A stretch of DNA of 64,000 nt from Monocercomonoides exilis (GCA_001643675.2 LSRY02000071.1:108347-172346); one strand, 5' to 3'. Counted from the first letter of the stretch, positions 20,234 to 31,079 are shown. The notes: a model not told the origin generated them from the sequence alone. Made by a program: numbers and translations.

Positions 20234-21763
20234 ATGGGATATGAGCTTCTTGAGATATTTTGCGACATGACTCCAAGAGCAAGGAGAAGAGAAGGAGGCG
20301 AAGATGGAAGCGTTTCGACATGCGAATCTCTTATCTCATCTTTAACAGCATTTCTTTCATCACCTTCCATTCCCCTTGTATCCCTCTCCAAACTCACATT
20401 TTTCAATATTTCAACAGCAAATGAGGCATGCTCACCTCCAACCACTACGTCAACCCAAACCACGTGTATGATGAACAGCTGCTCATTCTCATCAGTTTGT
20501 GACGTTTATGATAGCGGGATTGTTCATTCCCTCAATGACCCCTTGACCTCTTTGACCACCTCAAACACATCATTCATTGGGTGTTGTCGAACAAAAAATG
20601 TTGTATGTGAAGGAAAATCAGATGGAAAGTTGACTCCTGGGAGGCAAAACACAACAGATAATGGAGCGAATACATTTGTTTGGTGTGAATGGAATGGATC
20701 AAAGACAACAGGAGAAAGTGACTCGTATGCTGATGGAATATCGAGTGGCGGGGCTATCTGCATGTACAATCTCAATTCTGGAGAACTTTTTGTTTCGAAT
20801 TGTCTGTTTAATAACTGTTTTGCATTCAGCCGTGGGGGTGGGATTATGTGTCATACAATCAAATCTGTGTATATCGAAAATAATGTGTTCAATGCTTGCA
20901 CAGCACAAAACCATTACGGAGGAGGATTATATGTTGTTACGATTTCATCGTGTGTTCGAATCAGCGGATGTGAATTTCAAAATTGTAAAGCAAATTATAA
21001 TGGAGGAGGTCTTGATCTTGATAATTTTCAGGTTTCAGTACAAGGATGCATTGGAACAGAAAATGGAGAAGGGGAGAGTGCGTGTGTATTTGACTGCATT
21101 TTCACTTCGTGTTCAGTCACAAATTCATATGGTGGAGGAATGTTTTGCCAAAGCGCTCCAATTGCATTTAAAATGAGGAGCATTCAGTTTATTTCGTGTA
21201 ATGCATCGTTATATGGGGGAGGATTTTGGTTTCATCCTGCTCAATCAACAGCACCTAATGATAAAATTTATTGTTATTTTTTGTTCTTTCATGAATGTCA
21301 TTGTTCAGCCAATCCTCCTTATGGGCATGATGTGATGTATTATGATAAAAATAATCTCTATATATCCCAAAATAATCCATTTCATGAATGTTACACAACG
21401 AATACAGATGAGCAGAGAGTATGTTATGGATATGATAATACGGGAAGTAGTTGGACATATGACCAAACAATGAAAAAAGGTTGGTTGAAGAGAGGGATTC
21501 TCAACAGATTTGTGGCAGTGAGTGGAGGAAACGCAGAAGAGTTGTGTGGATTGGACGAGTCAAGTGCATGCCGAACCATTGGTGTTGCAGTTGAAAAGAG
21601 CGTGATCCAGGTGAGCCTGTCAGTCACGCTGATGGAAGGGAATCACACAAGCGAGGCAACAACGATTGCGATTGGAGAGAAGAAGATCTCAGTCATTGGG
21701 ACAGGCAAAGATAAGTATTCGATTGGAATAGGAGCACTTTCATCATCTTCTTCTTCATCATGA
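20234..21763 (+). CDS. gene4, left copy: Pmp-like beta-helix repeat protein, 3'-truncated
   Basis: A 509-codon frame that, unlike most relatives, starts with a good ATG. The N-terminus (MGYELLEIFCDMTPRARRRE) is leader-like and lacks a clear signal peptide. The beta-helix region carries GGAI, GGGI, GGGL, GGGL, GGGM and GGGF, with matching FNNC, FNAC, FQNC, FTSC and FISC motifs. The linker is GKLTPGRQ, the first repeat segment NLNSGELFV, and the cassette type A (LKRGILNRFVAVSGGNAEEL). It ends in a Ser run directly after IGIGAL, where a TCATCTTC repeat leads into a stop. The partner at 55,429-57,039 is similar but carries a different linker (NKKQPERQ), so the two are mosaic relatives rather than simple mirror copies. 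Confidence 0.65.
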   Translation: MGYELLEIFCDMTPRARRREGGEDGSVSTCESLISSLTAFLSSPSIPLVSLSKLTFFNISTANEACSPPTTTSTQTTCMMNSCSFSSVCDVYDSGIVHSLNDPLTSLTTSNTSFIGCCRTKNVVCEGKSDGKLTPGRQNTTDNGANTFVWCEWNGSKTTGESDSYADGISSGGAICMYNLNSGELFVSNCLFNNCFAFSRGGGIMCHTIKSVYIENNVFNACTAQNHYGGGLYVVTISSCVRISGCEFQNCKANYNGGGLDLDNFQVSVQGCIGTENGEGESACVFDCIFTSCSVTNSYGGGMFCQSAPIAFKMRSIQFISCNASLYGGGFWFHPAQSTAPNDKIYCYFLFFHECHCSANPPYGHDVMYYDKNNLYISQNNPFHECYTTNTDEQRVCYGYDNTGSSWTYDQTMKKGWLKRGILNRFVAVSGGNAEELCGLDESSACRTIGVAVEKSVIQVSLSVTLMEGNHTSEATTIAIGEKKISVIGTGKDKYSIGIGALSSSSSSS

Positions 21764-21975
21764 ACTTCTCCCTATTTATCATTTATCCTCGAGAAAAAGT
21801 GATTCAACAGCTTCGGTTCATTTCATGTCAACCATTAATCAACAAAAATCTTATTTTCAACATCCCTTCTCTTGTTATTTTTTCCGAGCAGGCATTTGAG
21901 GTAATGAAGAACTCGGAGCAGAAAGACAGAATCAGAGCATTTGTTGATACTGCTAATTGCGAAGGATATGCTTAA
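21760..21975 (+). pseudogene. Unknown protein C-terminal fragment downstream of gene4
   Basis: A 71-codon frame whose ATG overlaps the gene4 stop. It contains YPREKVIQQLRFISCQ and ends in KDRIRAFVDTANCEGYA. A counterpart on the other arm (minus, ending at 55,353) keeps the same frame and stop but differs at roughly ten residues. It looks like the tail of an unrelated gene onto which the beta-helix gene was joined. I do not recognise the family. Confidence 0.4.
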
Positions 21976-22205
21976 TATTCATTTGTTCTTTCCAACTTTT
22001 TCATTAATAATTTTTTTTTGTTCAAAAAAAGCTTCTTATCCATCTTTTTATTCCTCATTTTCTTCTTCATCCTCATCTCAATTTTTTTATTCTTTCCTTT
22101 CCTTTTCTTTCCTTTTATTTCCTTGTGTTGTCTTTTTTTTTCTTATGTTTCATCAACTTAAACTGAATAACAATGAAGTTTTTTTTTTAACTTTTTCTTT
22201 ATTGG

Positions 22206-22505
22206 ATGAAAATTGATTGGAACAACACGTGTCGATTGAATGACATATTGTGTGAGAAAAATCAAAAAATCAAAACAAAGGAGAAAACAAAAGAAAACAA
22301 TGTTGAATGCCATGGAGAAATAGGATTGTCCATTTTTAGGGAAAGCTTTTCAGCTCCAAATGGCTATTCGATGCATCGGCTGGCTGAAAATATAAACATA
22401 TGTGATAATAAAATTCAATCTGTTGATCAAATAATGTTGGCGAAAGCCAAAAACAAAAATCTGTTTGACAAAAATGAAAAAAGAAAAAATCTAATTCGAA
22501 AATAA
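22206..22505 (+). CDS. Small hypothetical Lys/Asn-rich protein (left copy)
   Basis: A 99-codon ATG-initiated frame, MKIDWNNTCRLNDIL onward, conserved in length and frame at 54,824-55,123 (minus) with a handful of amino-acid changes. It contains GLSIFRESFSAPNGYSMHRL. There is no recognisable domain, signal or membrane segment. It lies just past the gene4 tail. It may be a small gene, a last exon or chance conservation of recently duplicated DNA. Confidence 0.3.
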   Translation: MKIDWNNTCRLNDILCEKNQKIKTKEKTKENNVECHGEIGLSIFRESFSAPNGYSMHRLAENINICDNKIQSVDQIMLAKAKNKNLFDKNEKRKNLIRK

Positions 22506-23259
22506 TCAAAGAAAAAAATAATAAAAATAATAAGAATATTTAAATACCATCGAAATTGATGAAGCAAATGATGATATCCTCGTCCTCAGAAGATAAATTC
22601 GTCATTATTTCGCAAGTGCTTCTTGCACACCAACACCAACTCCAATGCCAACACCAACAGACAGCACAACAGCTGAGCCTCATCTCTTCCAATAGGTCAC
22701 TTCTCAAAATGACAAATTTCTTTCTTTTTTTTCTCTTTTTCTCTTTCTCTCTTTATGTTTCTCCTGTTTCGCAGTTGCATCTCAAATCATTCGCATCTTC
22801 TATCTGACAAAGCACACAGCCTTCTTCTGCTCTGCTTATCCCCCTTGCTGTCTCAGATGGCCACACACACGCACACACACAAACACCTCTTCCTTTCCCA
22901 ATGCAACAAATTGGCGCTCAATTCCTCATCAAGAATTCATTTCTTGCCTTTGAAAAAAAAGATACCCATGTTGAAAAGAAAAATCGTGAAAATTGTGCTT
23001 TTCTTCTTCTTTTCCCTCTTTTCTGATGAAAAATCAATTGATCAAAAAAAGATAAATAAATCAATTAATCAATAAAACAAACAAACAAACCTTCAAACAT
23101 CATCAATTTGAATGTCTCTTCACCCATTTTCCCCCTTCCATTGCAAATATCAAATGAATATTTCATCCCATCTTCATTTCTTCATCCAAATTGCTTGGCT
23201 GTTTCCTCCTCAATAAAGAAAGCAATTAGCGAATAACGCTCTTCATTCATCTCTCTGCC

Positions 23260-23694
23260 TCAATCGCCTTCTTCTGATCTGTCATTGAAATGTGATTGAA
23301 ACAAACAACGAAGAAATAATTTCATTTTCGTTATAAGAACTTTTTTGTGTGAATCAGTGAAGAATGATGATGTTGTTGTTGAAGATGGCTTCGTATTCCA
23401 ACAAATGCTGCAATCAAATAGAACCAATGATGGCAGGGGAAGGATGTTCATCATTGATTGAATGGCAAATGGCAGTCTCGTTGTCTTTTCATATCGTTTC
23501 TTTGGTAGAGTTTCTCCACTGAGGCTGAAATTGGTGGTAAGACAATGAATGTGGTGAAGAAATATGTAGAATTTCTTTGTAGGAGGACAATAATATGCTT
23601 GGTCGAAAATCATGTTCCGAGGCTCCAATAACGCTTCTTTGGAGGGAACGGTGAATAACTCAAAAAGGATCAGTGAAAAATCATCAAGACTCAA
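23260..23694 (-). CDS. Hypothetical protein, 144 codons (left copy)
   Basis: An ATG-initiated open frame starting MSLDDFSLILFELFTVPSKE, with an identical protein on the other arm at 53,626-54,060. Cys and His pairs are present but form no motif I know. The opposite strand also has long open stretches with a few stops, so the coding strand is uncertain. It could be an eroded fragment of a multi-exon host gene carried into the block. Confidence 0.3.
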   Translation of the reverse strand: MSLDDFSLILFELFTVPSKEALLEPRNMIFDQAYYCPPTKKFYIFLHHIHCLTTNFSLSGETLPKKRYEKTTRLPFAIQSMMNILPLPSLVLFDCSICWNTKPSSTTTSSFFTDSHKKVLITKMKLFLRCLFQSHFNDRSEEGD

Positions 23695-24085
23695 TCTGCA
23701 AAAATGCTTGCGAAAAGCTTCATCAGCTCAATCCATGATACGAATTATTGCATTTCGCTCATATGTGAGGGCAAACAAATTGCTCTGTTCAAATCAACGG
23801 AGAAATTGCGACAAGCAACCAAAAAATCGTCATCGGCTCAAGTCGGCAAAGACATCGAAGAGAAAATATCGGATATACGCTTGATCATGTAGCAATACTC
23901 CAAGTATTCTCACTCCACGTGATTTGTGAGGGATTCTGTTCTGCAATGTTTTGTAAAAAAAAAAATAAATTCAAATACAGCATCGGTTGTTGTCCAAAAA
24001 AAAAGTGCATGAAATCCATGCGGCAGAATTCATGTTTGGCGATGTACAACCGGTATTTCGAACAATCGCACACAATCTTGAGTGT

Positions 24086-24427
24086 TCATGAAAACATCTC
24101 GTTTCTTGTCGTTTCCCCTCCTTTCATCCAAAATACAAATTGGAAAGATTCCGTGAAGCTGCTCGTGCACCAGACTCTGTTGGTGGGTGCCCAGTAACTG
24201 TGAGTGTCTTTTTGTGGAACAACTGCTGGAACAAACAGAATGAGGAAATTTAGTGATTTCGATGCAAAACTGTTCATTGTTCGTTCCAAAAAAGACATGT
24301 CATTTTCGGTAATGAAGCACCTGGCAAGCCTCTCCATTCTGCTCGCGATGTCACATCGTTGCTCAGAAAGTATTCGGTGTTTCTGGAGAAAAAAAATAAG
24401 TTTTGTTCTCACAAAATCACATTCCAA
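24086..24427 (-). CDS. Hypothetical protein fragment, 113 codons (left copy)
   Basis: Starts MECDFVRTKLIFFLQKHRIL and ends KGGETTRNEMFS. The right-arm copy (52,892-53,233) keeps the frame but differs at about ten positions. The opposite strand also stays open over much of the same DNA (145 codons at 52,873-53,310), so which strand was coding is unclear. No domain recognised. Confidence 0.28.
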   Translation of the reverse strand: MECDFVRTKLIFFLQKHRILSEQRCDIASRMERLARCFITENDMSFLERTMNSFASKSLNFLILFVPAVVPQKDTHSYWAPTNRVWCTSSFTESFQFVFWMKGGETTRNEMFS

Positions 24428-26768
24428 CTTATATTTCGATCAATAAATTAGAAAAAAACAATCAATCAACTTGAATTCAACAAAAAATAAAGATAATAAA
24501 TTATTATTAATTGTGATTATTGTTGATAGTTGTTTTGTTGCAAAAGGCGAGTTTTGAATCGTTTCTTTTTTGAAAAAAATATATTTGAAAAATTCGAAAT
24601 AAATATCATTTCAAGGAATTTGGACAAGATAACAGTGAATCCGCAAACCGTGATATCAAAAACTCTTTGTCTAAATATCTTGTTGATTTGAACAAAAAAA
24701 ATCATATTTTTCATTTTTTGATTTGAAAGGATAACAGTGATTCATTAAAATTCACTTCAAAAAGAAGAATAAACTGATTAGAATTTAAAAGTCAAAATCT
24801 ATTTGATTTGAATGATTTATTGAACCGAGAACACATTTCCTTTTTAATATCCAAAAGAAATTGAAATTTTGTACTCCGTCGAGTTCAGTAGTATTATCTC
24901 TTCAAGGTTGAAACATTATTTCAGTTCGGTCAATGACATGGAGAATGAATGACAGAAAGAAATATGAGATAAAGGATGGAACTTCAATCACTTTTTATAA
25001 AAAATACGAATAGTGAATAAAATTTATAGTTTTTAAAAAAAACACTTAAAATAAAAATTGTTTGAAAAACACATATTCCTTGTTTCCAAACAATATTTCA
25101 TCAAAATTCTTGTATTTCATAACAAACATGAAAAAGAAATTTATTCATGATTTCCAGCCAGAATGTTGAGTTTATTTGGAGAAGAGAAGTTATGATGAAT
25201 TGTGAAAAAAAATGCTTGAAAATCAACATTCTAAATGAAGTCGGATATTTGTTTTGCACCTGAATTGATGTCTGGAAATATTTGTGGTTTCACAAAAATG
25301 ATTGTTTCACAGAAAATGAAGATTTCCTTTGAAGGACTCAACACACATTCACACATTTGTTATTCAAAAGAAAAAGTCATACCAATCAGATCGGTCCTTT
25401 TTTTAATTTGGAGTGTGGGTGATTCTTTTTGATTTCACATTTTTCCTATCAATATTTTGGAATCAACAATTTGTCACAAATTCTTTAAAATCAATCCATT
25501 ATTTCAATAAAAATCTTGAATGATCTTTTCTGTCTTTCAATGACAATGTGTGTTTGGAAAACAATAATTTGAAAACATGTGACACTTTTGTTAAAATTCT
25601 TTTGCAAATAACTGTGAATCAGTAAATGACACATTCTCCGAAAAATGTCATGATTTCAAAAATAATCATCCATATTCTCATTTGAATGCTTTCTTCTATT
25701 TAATCGTTAATGTTTTGATTGAGCTCTTGTGTTTCCGTTGAGTATTCGAAAAGAAGTGAAAAAAGCAAAAACACTCAATACATTAAAATAATCACAAACA
25801 AATCACAGAAAACATTTTCAACTCAATGAGAGATTCAGCCAGATTTTTTGGGTGATTATTTTTGAAACCACAATTCTCATGCTGGATTGTTATTCAACAA
25901 AAACAGCTTCATTCAAATGAATCCGCATCATTACTATTTTTTGATTGTTTTTAGAAAAAGTTATTTTTTCATGAACACAATTCAATTGATGTTTGAATAA
26001 AAAGAAAAGAAAAAGAAAACTCGGAATGTGCATGTTTTTTTTTGAACAAATCAATAATATGTCATAAAGTCTGAAATATTAATCAAAATTCTGATAATAT
26101 TGAAAATTTTCGTTCTGTCTTTAAATTCATCCGTTATTTTTTTTCGTCCTTCTTTGAATTCACATGTTAAAAAAAATTTAAGAAACAAGAAACAATTTTA
26201 TAACTTTATTTTTTCCCATTGAAAACAGGAATAATTTTTTTCAAATATCTCTTCTTTGATGAAAAAAGAAATGAAAGATCATATTTGAAAATTCAATAAA
26301 ACAAACAAACAAATGAGTAAAAAAGATAATGATTTAAACAAAAAATACAAGAAATGAGATTATTCTGTTGAAGGTGAAAAAGATTTTTTGTTAGGCATAA
26401 GAATTTCATTCTTTATGAGTAATATTCACAAGATGATGAATATTTCATGAAAAAGAATTATTTTCAATATTACTTTTTCAACAATCTTTTCTCTTTTCAA
26501 GAAATGAAAAAATGGCATTGAAGAGGTTTTTCTTCTTTTCTTCTTTTTCATTTATTCTTGAAAAAATAACAAATATTTGAATTTTTGAAAAATTATTTCT
26601 TTTTTCCATCTCGCAAAAAATCCATAAAAATTATAATGAAATGAAAACAATATGCATTTGAAAACAAAACACAACGAAATATGAATATAACAAATACAAA
26701 AAATCAAACAAATAACATGCAACTTTTGAGACATTGTCTTTCTCCATTTCTCATTTGACAAAATTACT

Positions 26769-28595
26769 TTAAAATTCTAATGAATATATTTCACTTTCAT
26801 AAAAAACAACCACACTCGGCGAAGGACTTGCACTTGAGTTGCAATCAACCTCCATGTGCAATAAACCAAGATGACCTGTCGTCACACTGAACAACGTTCC
26901 TACTGCTGATGATGATGAAAGGGCTCCTGTTCCAATCGAACTCTCCGTCCTCCCTTTCCCAATGACTGAAATTTTCTTCGATCCAATCTCAATTGTTGTT
27001 GTCTCGCTCGTGTGATTCCCTTCCATCAGCGTGACTGACAGGCTCACTTGAATCACGCTCCTTTCAACTGCAACACCAATGGTTCGGCATGCACTTCGCT
27101 CATCCAATCCACATAACTCTTCTGTGCTTCCTCCACTCACAGCCACAAATCGATTGAGAATCCCTCTTTTCAGCCAATTCCACTTTTCGGTGTGCTTGTG
27201 GATCCAATTAGTACCATCATAGTGTTCATAAAACATTCTCCTATCATCAGCATTTGTAGTATAGCACTCGTAAAACGGATTACCAGAATCCAAAAATTGT
27301 TTGTGATAATCTGCATATGCAATATCATGGCCGAATGGAGGATTGGCCGAGCATTTGCATTCATGGAAGAAAAGGAAATAGCAATAAATAATATCATTTT
27401 GCGATGTTTGTCTATTCGGATACAATCTTAAACCTCCGCCATATGCAGTTGCAGAGCAAGAAATAAACTGAATGCTCCTCATTTTGAATTGCGTGGCAGG
27501 AACAGAAGCGCAATACATGCCTCCACCATAATTATTTGTAATTGAGCATGAAGTGAAACAGCAGTCAAACACGCACGCACTCTCCCCTTCTCCATTTTCT
27601 GTTGGAATGCATCCTGTTCCTGAAACCTTGAAATCATTAAGATAAAGCCCTCCTCCATAGCCAGAAGCCTGACAACTCCGAAATTCACATTCGCTGATTC
27701 GAGTGCATGTTGAAGTTGTATAAACACATATCCCTCCTCCAATCCATGTTCGAGCAGTGCACGAGTCGAATGTGTTATTTGTAATATCAACCGATTTGAT
27801 GTTGTAGCAATGAATGCCTCCTCCCGAATAATACGCTTCACATCCACTGAACGAACAGCATTTCACTGAAAGCGTTCCAGACGATAAGCTGAACATGCAG
27901 ATTGCTCCACCATTCGAAGAGCCATCGGTGTATGAGCTAACTTCTCCTGTTGTCTTCGATCCGTTCCACTCGCACCAAGTGAATGAATTAGCTCCATTGG
28001 CTGTTGTGTTCTGTCTCCCTGGCTGTTTCTTATTATCTGCATTTCCTTCACATACAACATTTCTTGTCCGACAACATCCAACGAATGATGTGTTCGAAAC
28101 AGATAAGGAAGCCAAGGGGCTGTTCAGAGAAGGAACAATCCCGCCATCATATGCATCACAAACAGACGAAAATGAGCAACTGCTCATCAAACATGAGGCT
28201 TGGGTTGACGTAGTTGTTGAAGGTGAACATGCATCATTTGCTGTCGAGATGTTGAAAAAAGTGAGTTTGGAGAGGGACATTAGGGGAATAGAAGGGGATG
28301 ACAGGAATGGGGCTGATGAGACACAAAAAGAAGAGAAATGTGATTCACTCACTGAAATACTCCCTTCAATGCCTTCTCCATATCCATCTCCTTCTCTTCC
28401 TTTTCCTCTTCCTCTTTCTCCTCCTTCTCCTCCTTTTTCTTCATCTCCACTCTTCTCCCTTCCATGTCCCTTCCCTCCAAACAGCCTGCCTGAATAGATC
28501 TCTCTCCCTCTTCCCCACCCTTTCAATGTAATGTTTGTCAACACCCCAATGCTCCCACTCACATCAAATGCCCCTGCCCCATCATCCTTCCCCAT
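26769..28595 (-). CDS. gene5, left copy: Pmp-like beta-helix repeat protein, 3'-truncated
   Basis: 608 codons from the first ATG. The frame opens 19 codons further upstream at a TTG, with no ATG there. The N-terminus has the AFDVSGSIG segment shared with gene1, then a long Gly/Glu/Lys/Arg linker and GSISVSESHFSSF. Repeats are GGAI, GGGI, GGGI, GGGL, GGGM and GGGL with FSGC, FDSC, FRSC, FTSC and FISC. The linker is NKKQPGRQ, the first repeat segment SLSSGTLSV, and the cassette type A with SGGSTEELCGLDERSAC. It runs further than most, through VGTLFSVTTGHLGLLHMEVDCNS of the second beta-helix, and ends after SPSVVV in unrelated sequence. The right copy carries a different cassette variant (GNAEEL, GVAVSRS). 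Confidence 0.65.
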   Translation of the reverse strand: MGKDDGAGAFDVSGSIGVLTNITLKGWGRGREIYSGRLFGGKGHGREKSGDEEKGGEGGERGRGKGREGDGYGEGIEGSISVSESHFSSFCVSSAPFLSSPSIPLMSLSKLTFFNISTANDACSPSTTTSTQASCLMSSCSFSSVCDAYDGGIVPSLNSPLASLSVSNTSFVGCCRTRNVVCEGNADNKKQPGRQNTTANGANSFTWCEWNGSKTTGEVSSYTDGSSNGGAICMFSLSSGTLSVKCCSFSGCEAYYSGGGIHCYNIKSVDITNNTFDSCTARTWIGGGICVYTTSTCTRISECEFRSCQASGYGGGLYLNDFKVSGTGCIPTENGEGESACVFDCCFTSCSITNNYGGGMYCASVPATQFKMRSIQFISCSATAYGGGLRLYPNRQTSQNDIIYCYFLFFHECKCSANPPFGHDIAYADYHKQFLDSGNPFYECYTTNADDRRMFYEHYDGTNWIHKHTEKWNWLKRGILNRFVAVSGGSTEELCGLDERSACRTIGVAVERSVIQVSLSVTLMEGNHTSETTTIEIGSKKISVIGKGRTESSIGTGALSSSSAVGTLFSVTTGHLGLLHMEVDCNSSASPSPSVVVFYESEIYSLEF

Positions 28596-29402
28596 TCCCA
28601 CAACACACCCTCTCACCACAACCACACTCCCCTTCCTTCCACTCACCCCCAACCACCAGCCCTGCCCTCTTCATCTCAACTGATGAGTTCCACAACTCTC
28701 TCATATAAATATTTCTTCCTCTTCTTCTTTCTTTCTATTTTTCCTCAAGCATCCCTCAAAATCATATAATCCATCTTCTCTTTCCCTTCTTTCTTCTCAT
28801 TCACAGATTTTCATAAAACTTTCTCTTTCAATCGAAGTTCCAAAAAAAATATTTCTTCTTCTCAATCTCTCGTCAGACTCCTTCTTCTGTCATTTCATCA
28901 GTTTTTTTCTTTTTTTTTCTTTTCTTTTGGCATGACTGCACTATATGCCTCACAAAGCAATAAAAGGACTCCTCTTCTATTCGTTTCCATTGTTGAGCCC
29001 GCATTTTCCTTTATCTATACAAAAACCGTTGAACCTTTTGCTGAGCAAAAATGTCAAAACGCCATCTTTCCATATTCCTTGCGAGTGCATTGGCATTGGG
29101 AATTTGTGCAAACATTCCAATATCATTAAAAGAAAATATTTGAAAAATTGAAAAAGAAAAATTGAAAAAGAAACATTTTTATTTCATGAGCTTCAAAAAT
29201 AATCACACTTCATTTACATATTCTTCTTCATCATCATCTTTTGTCTTTCAAAATATTGCTCCTTTCTGCTTGCAAAACCCATCTGCTATGTCTCAGCTGC
29301 CAGTATCACAGCCAATAGCATTGCTTCTCTTCTGCTCCAAAATTGTGCTCATTTCCAATCTCAGCTTCGCTCGCACTCGAACAATTCATGCAACCAAAAT
29401 GT
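28596..29402 (-). other. Region between gene6 and gene5 (left copy)
   Basis: There is no separate gene. It holds the G/A-rich (sense) leader of gene5, the tail fused after truncated gene6, an AT-rich tract near 29.1-29.2 kb and a minus-strand copy of the dispersed 60-nt motif (about 29,060-29,120). The same arrangement is mirrored at 47,678-48,484. Confidence 0.4.
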
Positions 29403-31013
29403 TTAAAATTGACGAGAATAACGAAGAAAGCGAAGAAGAGGAAGAAGATGAAAATTGTTGAATAAGGGAAAAACAGCTTCTGTTCCAATCGAACTCTCCG
29501 TCCTCCCTTTCCCAATGACCGAAATCTTCTTTGATCCAATATCAATCGTTGTTGCTTCGCTTGTGTGATTCCCTTCCATCAGCGTGACTGACAGGCTCAC
29601 TTGAATCACGCTCCGACTGACTGCAACACCAATGGTTCGGCATGCACTTGACTCATCCAGTCCACATAACTCTTCTGCGTTTCCTCCGCTCACCGCCACA
29701 AACCGATTGAGAATCCCTCTTTTCAGCCAATTCCACTTTTCGGTGTGCTTGTGGATCCAATTAGTACCATCATAGTGTTCATAAAACATTCTCCTATCAT
29801 CAGCATTTGTAGTATAGCACTCGTAAAACGGATTACCAGAATCCAAAAATTGTTTGTGATAATCTGCATATGCAATATCATGGCCGAATGGAGGATTGGC
29901 CGAGCATTTGCATTCATGGAAGAAAAGGAAATAGCAATAAATAATATCATTTTGCGATGTTTGTCTATTCGGATACAATCTTAAACCTCCGCCATATGCA
30001 GTTGCAGAGCAAGAAATGAACTGTATGCTCCTCATTTTGAATGCAACTGGAACAGTGTTACACCACATCCCTCCACCAACAGAATTAACAACCGAGCATG
30101 AAGTGAAATTGCAGTCAAACACACACGCACTTTCCCCTTCTCCACTTTCTGTTTCAATGCATCCTGTTCCAGATACCTGAAATGATTGCAATATTAATCC
30201 TCCTCCATAGCTTGATGCCTTGCAATTCCGGAATTCACAATCACTGATCCGAGCACATGATGAAATAGAGCTGGCATACATTCCGCCTCCATGTTGGTTT
30301 TGAGCTGTACACGCATTGAACACATTATTTTCGATATACACAGAATTGATTGTGTTGCACATAATTCCACCTCCACGGCTGTATGCAAAGCAATTATTAA
30401 ACAGACAACGTGAAACAGAGAGCTCTCCATTTCCCTTGTTGTACATCCAAATTGCACCTCCACTCGATATTCCATCAGCATACGAGTCACTTTCTCCTGT
30501 CGTCTTCGATCCATTCCATTCACACCAAACAAATTTATTCGCTCCATTATCTGTTGTATTTTGCCTCTCTGGAGTCAACTTTCCATCTGAAGTTCCTTCA
30601 CATAAAACATTCCTTGCCCGACAACATTTAATAAAAGAGGTGTTTGAAGCTGTCAGAGAGGTAAAGGGATTGTTGATGGAAGGGACAATCCCGCCATCAT
30701 ATGCATCACAAACAGACGTAAATGAGCAGCTGCTCATCAGACATGTAGCTTGGGTTGACATTGTGGTTGAAGGTGAACATGCCTCATTTGCTGTTGATAT
30801 GTTGAAAAATGTCAAATGAGAAAGAGATATAAGGGGTGAAGAGGGAGATGATAAAAAATTGGCAAAAAGAAGAGAAGTGCAACTCACACACAAAAATACT
30901 ATCTTCGACGCTGTCTTCTCTTCCTCTGCCTCTTGGAGCAATCTGGCAAAATATTTAATAAATTCAAAATCCCTCTTCCCGCCTCTTCCGCTGCTTCTCA
31001 AAGGGATATCCAT
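29403..31013 (-). CDS. gene6, left copy: mosaic Pmp-like beta-helix protein
   Basis: 536 codons from the first ATG (MDIPLRSSGRGGKRDFEF); the frame is open upstream to 31,079 without an ATG. The N-terminal leader is basic/acidic, then KIVFLCVSCTSLLF, a short hydrophobic stretch. Repeats: GGAI, GGGI, GGGM, GGGL and GGGM, then GGGL. Linker type GKLTPERQ. From ISCSATAYGGG to GVAVSRS this copy carries the gene5-type type A segment, whereas its mirror partner (46,064-47,677) carries type B there. It ends after SSIGTEAVF with an unrelated Phe/Leu/Arg tail. The break points of the swapped segment are listed separately. Confidence 0.65.
   Translation of the reverse strand: MDIPLRSSGRGGKRDFEFIKYFARLLQEAEEEKTASKIVFLCVSCTSLLFANFLSSPSSPLISLSHLTFFNISTANEACSPSTTMSTQATCLMSSCSFTSVCDAYDGGIVPSINNPFTSLTASNTSFIKCCRARNVLCEGTSDGKLTPERQNTTDNGANKFVWCEWNGSKTTGESDSYADGISSGGAIWMYNKGNGELSVSRCLFNNCFAYSRGGGIMCNTINSVYIENNVFNACTAQNQHGGGMYASSISSCARISDCEFRNCKASSYGGGLILQSFQVSGTGCIETESGEGESACVFDCNFTSCSVVNSVGGGMWCNTVPVAFKMRSIQFISCSATAYGGGLRLYPNRQTSQNDIIYCYFLFFHECKCSANPPFGHDIAYADYHKQFLDSGNPFYECYTTNADDRRMFYEHYDGTNWIHKHTEKWNWLKRGILNRFVAVSGGNAEELCGLDESSACRTIGVAVSRSVIQVSLSVTLMEGNHTSEATTIDIGSKKISVIGKGRTESSIGTEAVFPLFNNFHLLPLLRFLRYSRQF
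29582..30013 (-). other. Ectopic gene-conversion tract inside gene6 (left copy)
   Basis: About 430 bp differ wholesale from the mirror-arm gene6 but match gene5, closest to the right-arm gene5 at 48,485-50,311, including NAEELCGLDESSAC and GVAVSRSV. Outside the tract gene6 left and right agree again: at the 5' side just after CAGTTCATTTC of the IQFIS codons, and at the 3' side at ATGGAAGGGAATCACAC. It changes the cassette from type B to type A and shortens the protein by one residue. Confidence 0.85.
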
Positions 31014-31079
31014 AAGAGAAAAGCATCTTTTTTCTTCAGTGCCACCAAATGGAAACGGAACTCCAATATTATTTGTCAA

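Larger units (their letters stand above)
21976..26768. other. AT-rich block between convergent gene4 and gene5
   Basis: Mostly A/T-rich non-coding DNA. It includes open frames conserved with the mirror arm at 22,206-22,505, 23,260-23,694 and 24,086-24,427 (listed separately) and a CA-rich tract at 22,860-22,880. Copies of the GGGTGATT(C/A)TTTTTGAAA motif lie at 25,417 and 25,850, with an inverted one near 25,665. Matching to 50.3-55.1 kb is patchy: identical stretches alternate with clearly diverged ones such as 25,690-25,800. Confidence 0.45.

Noticed and set aside
27170-27431. Open frames within the beta-helix genes on alternative frames or the opposite strand (for example 27,192-27,431, 29,745-29,984, 8,630-9,055, 46,258-46,761)
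   Set aside because: They repeat exactly wherever the host gene repeats, have no features of their own, and are explained by the Cys/Gly-rich codon pattern of the real frame.
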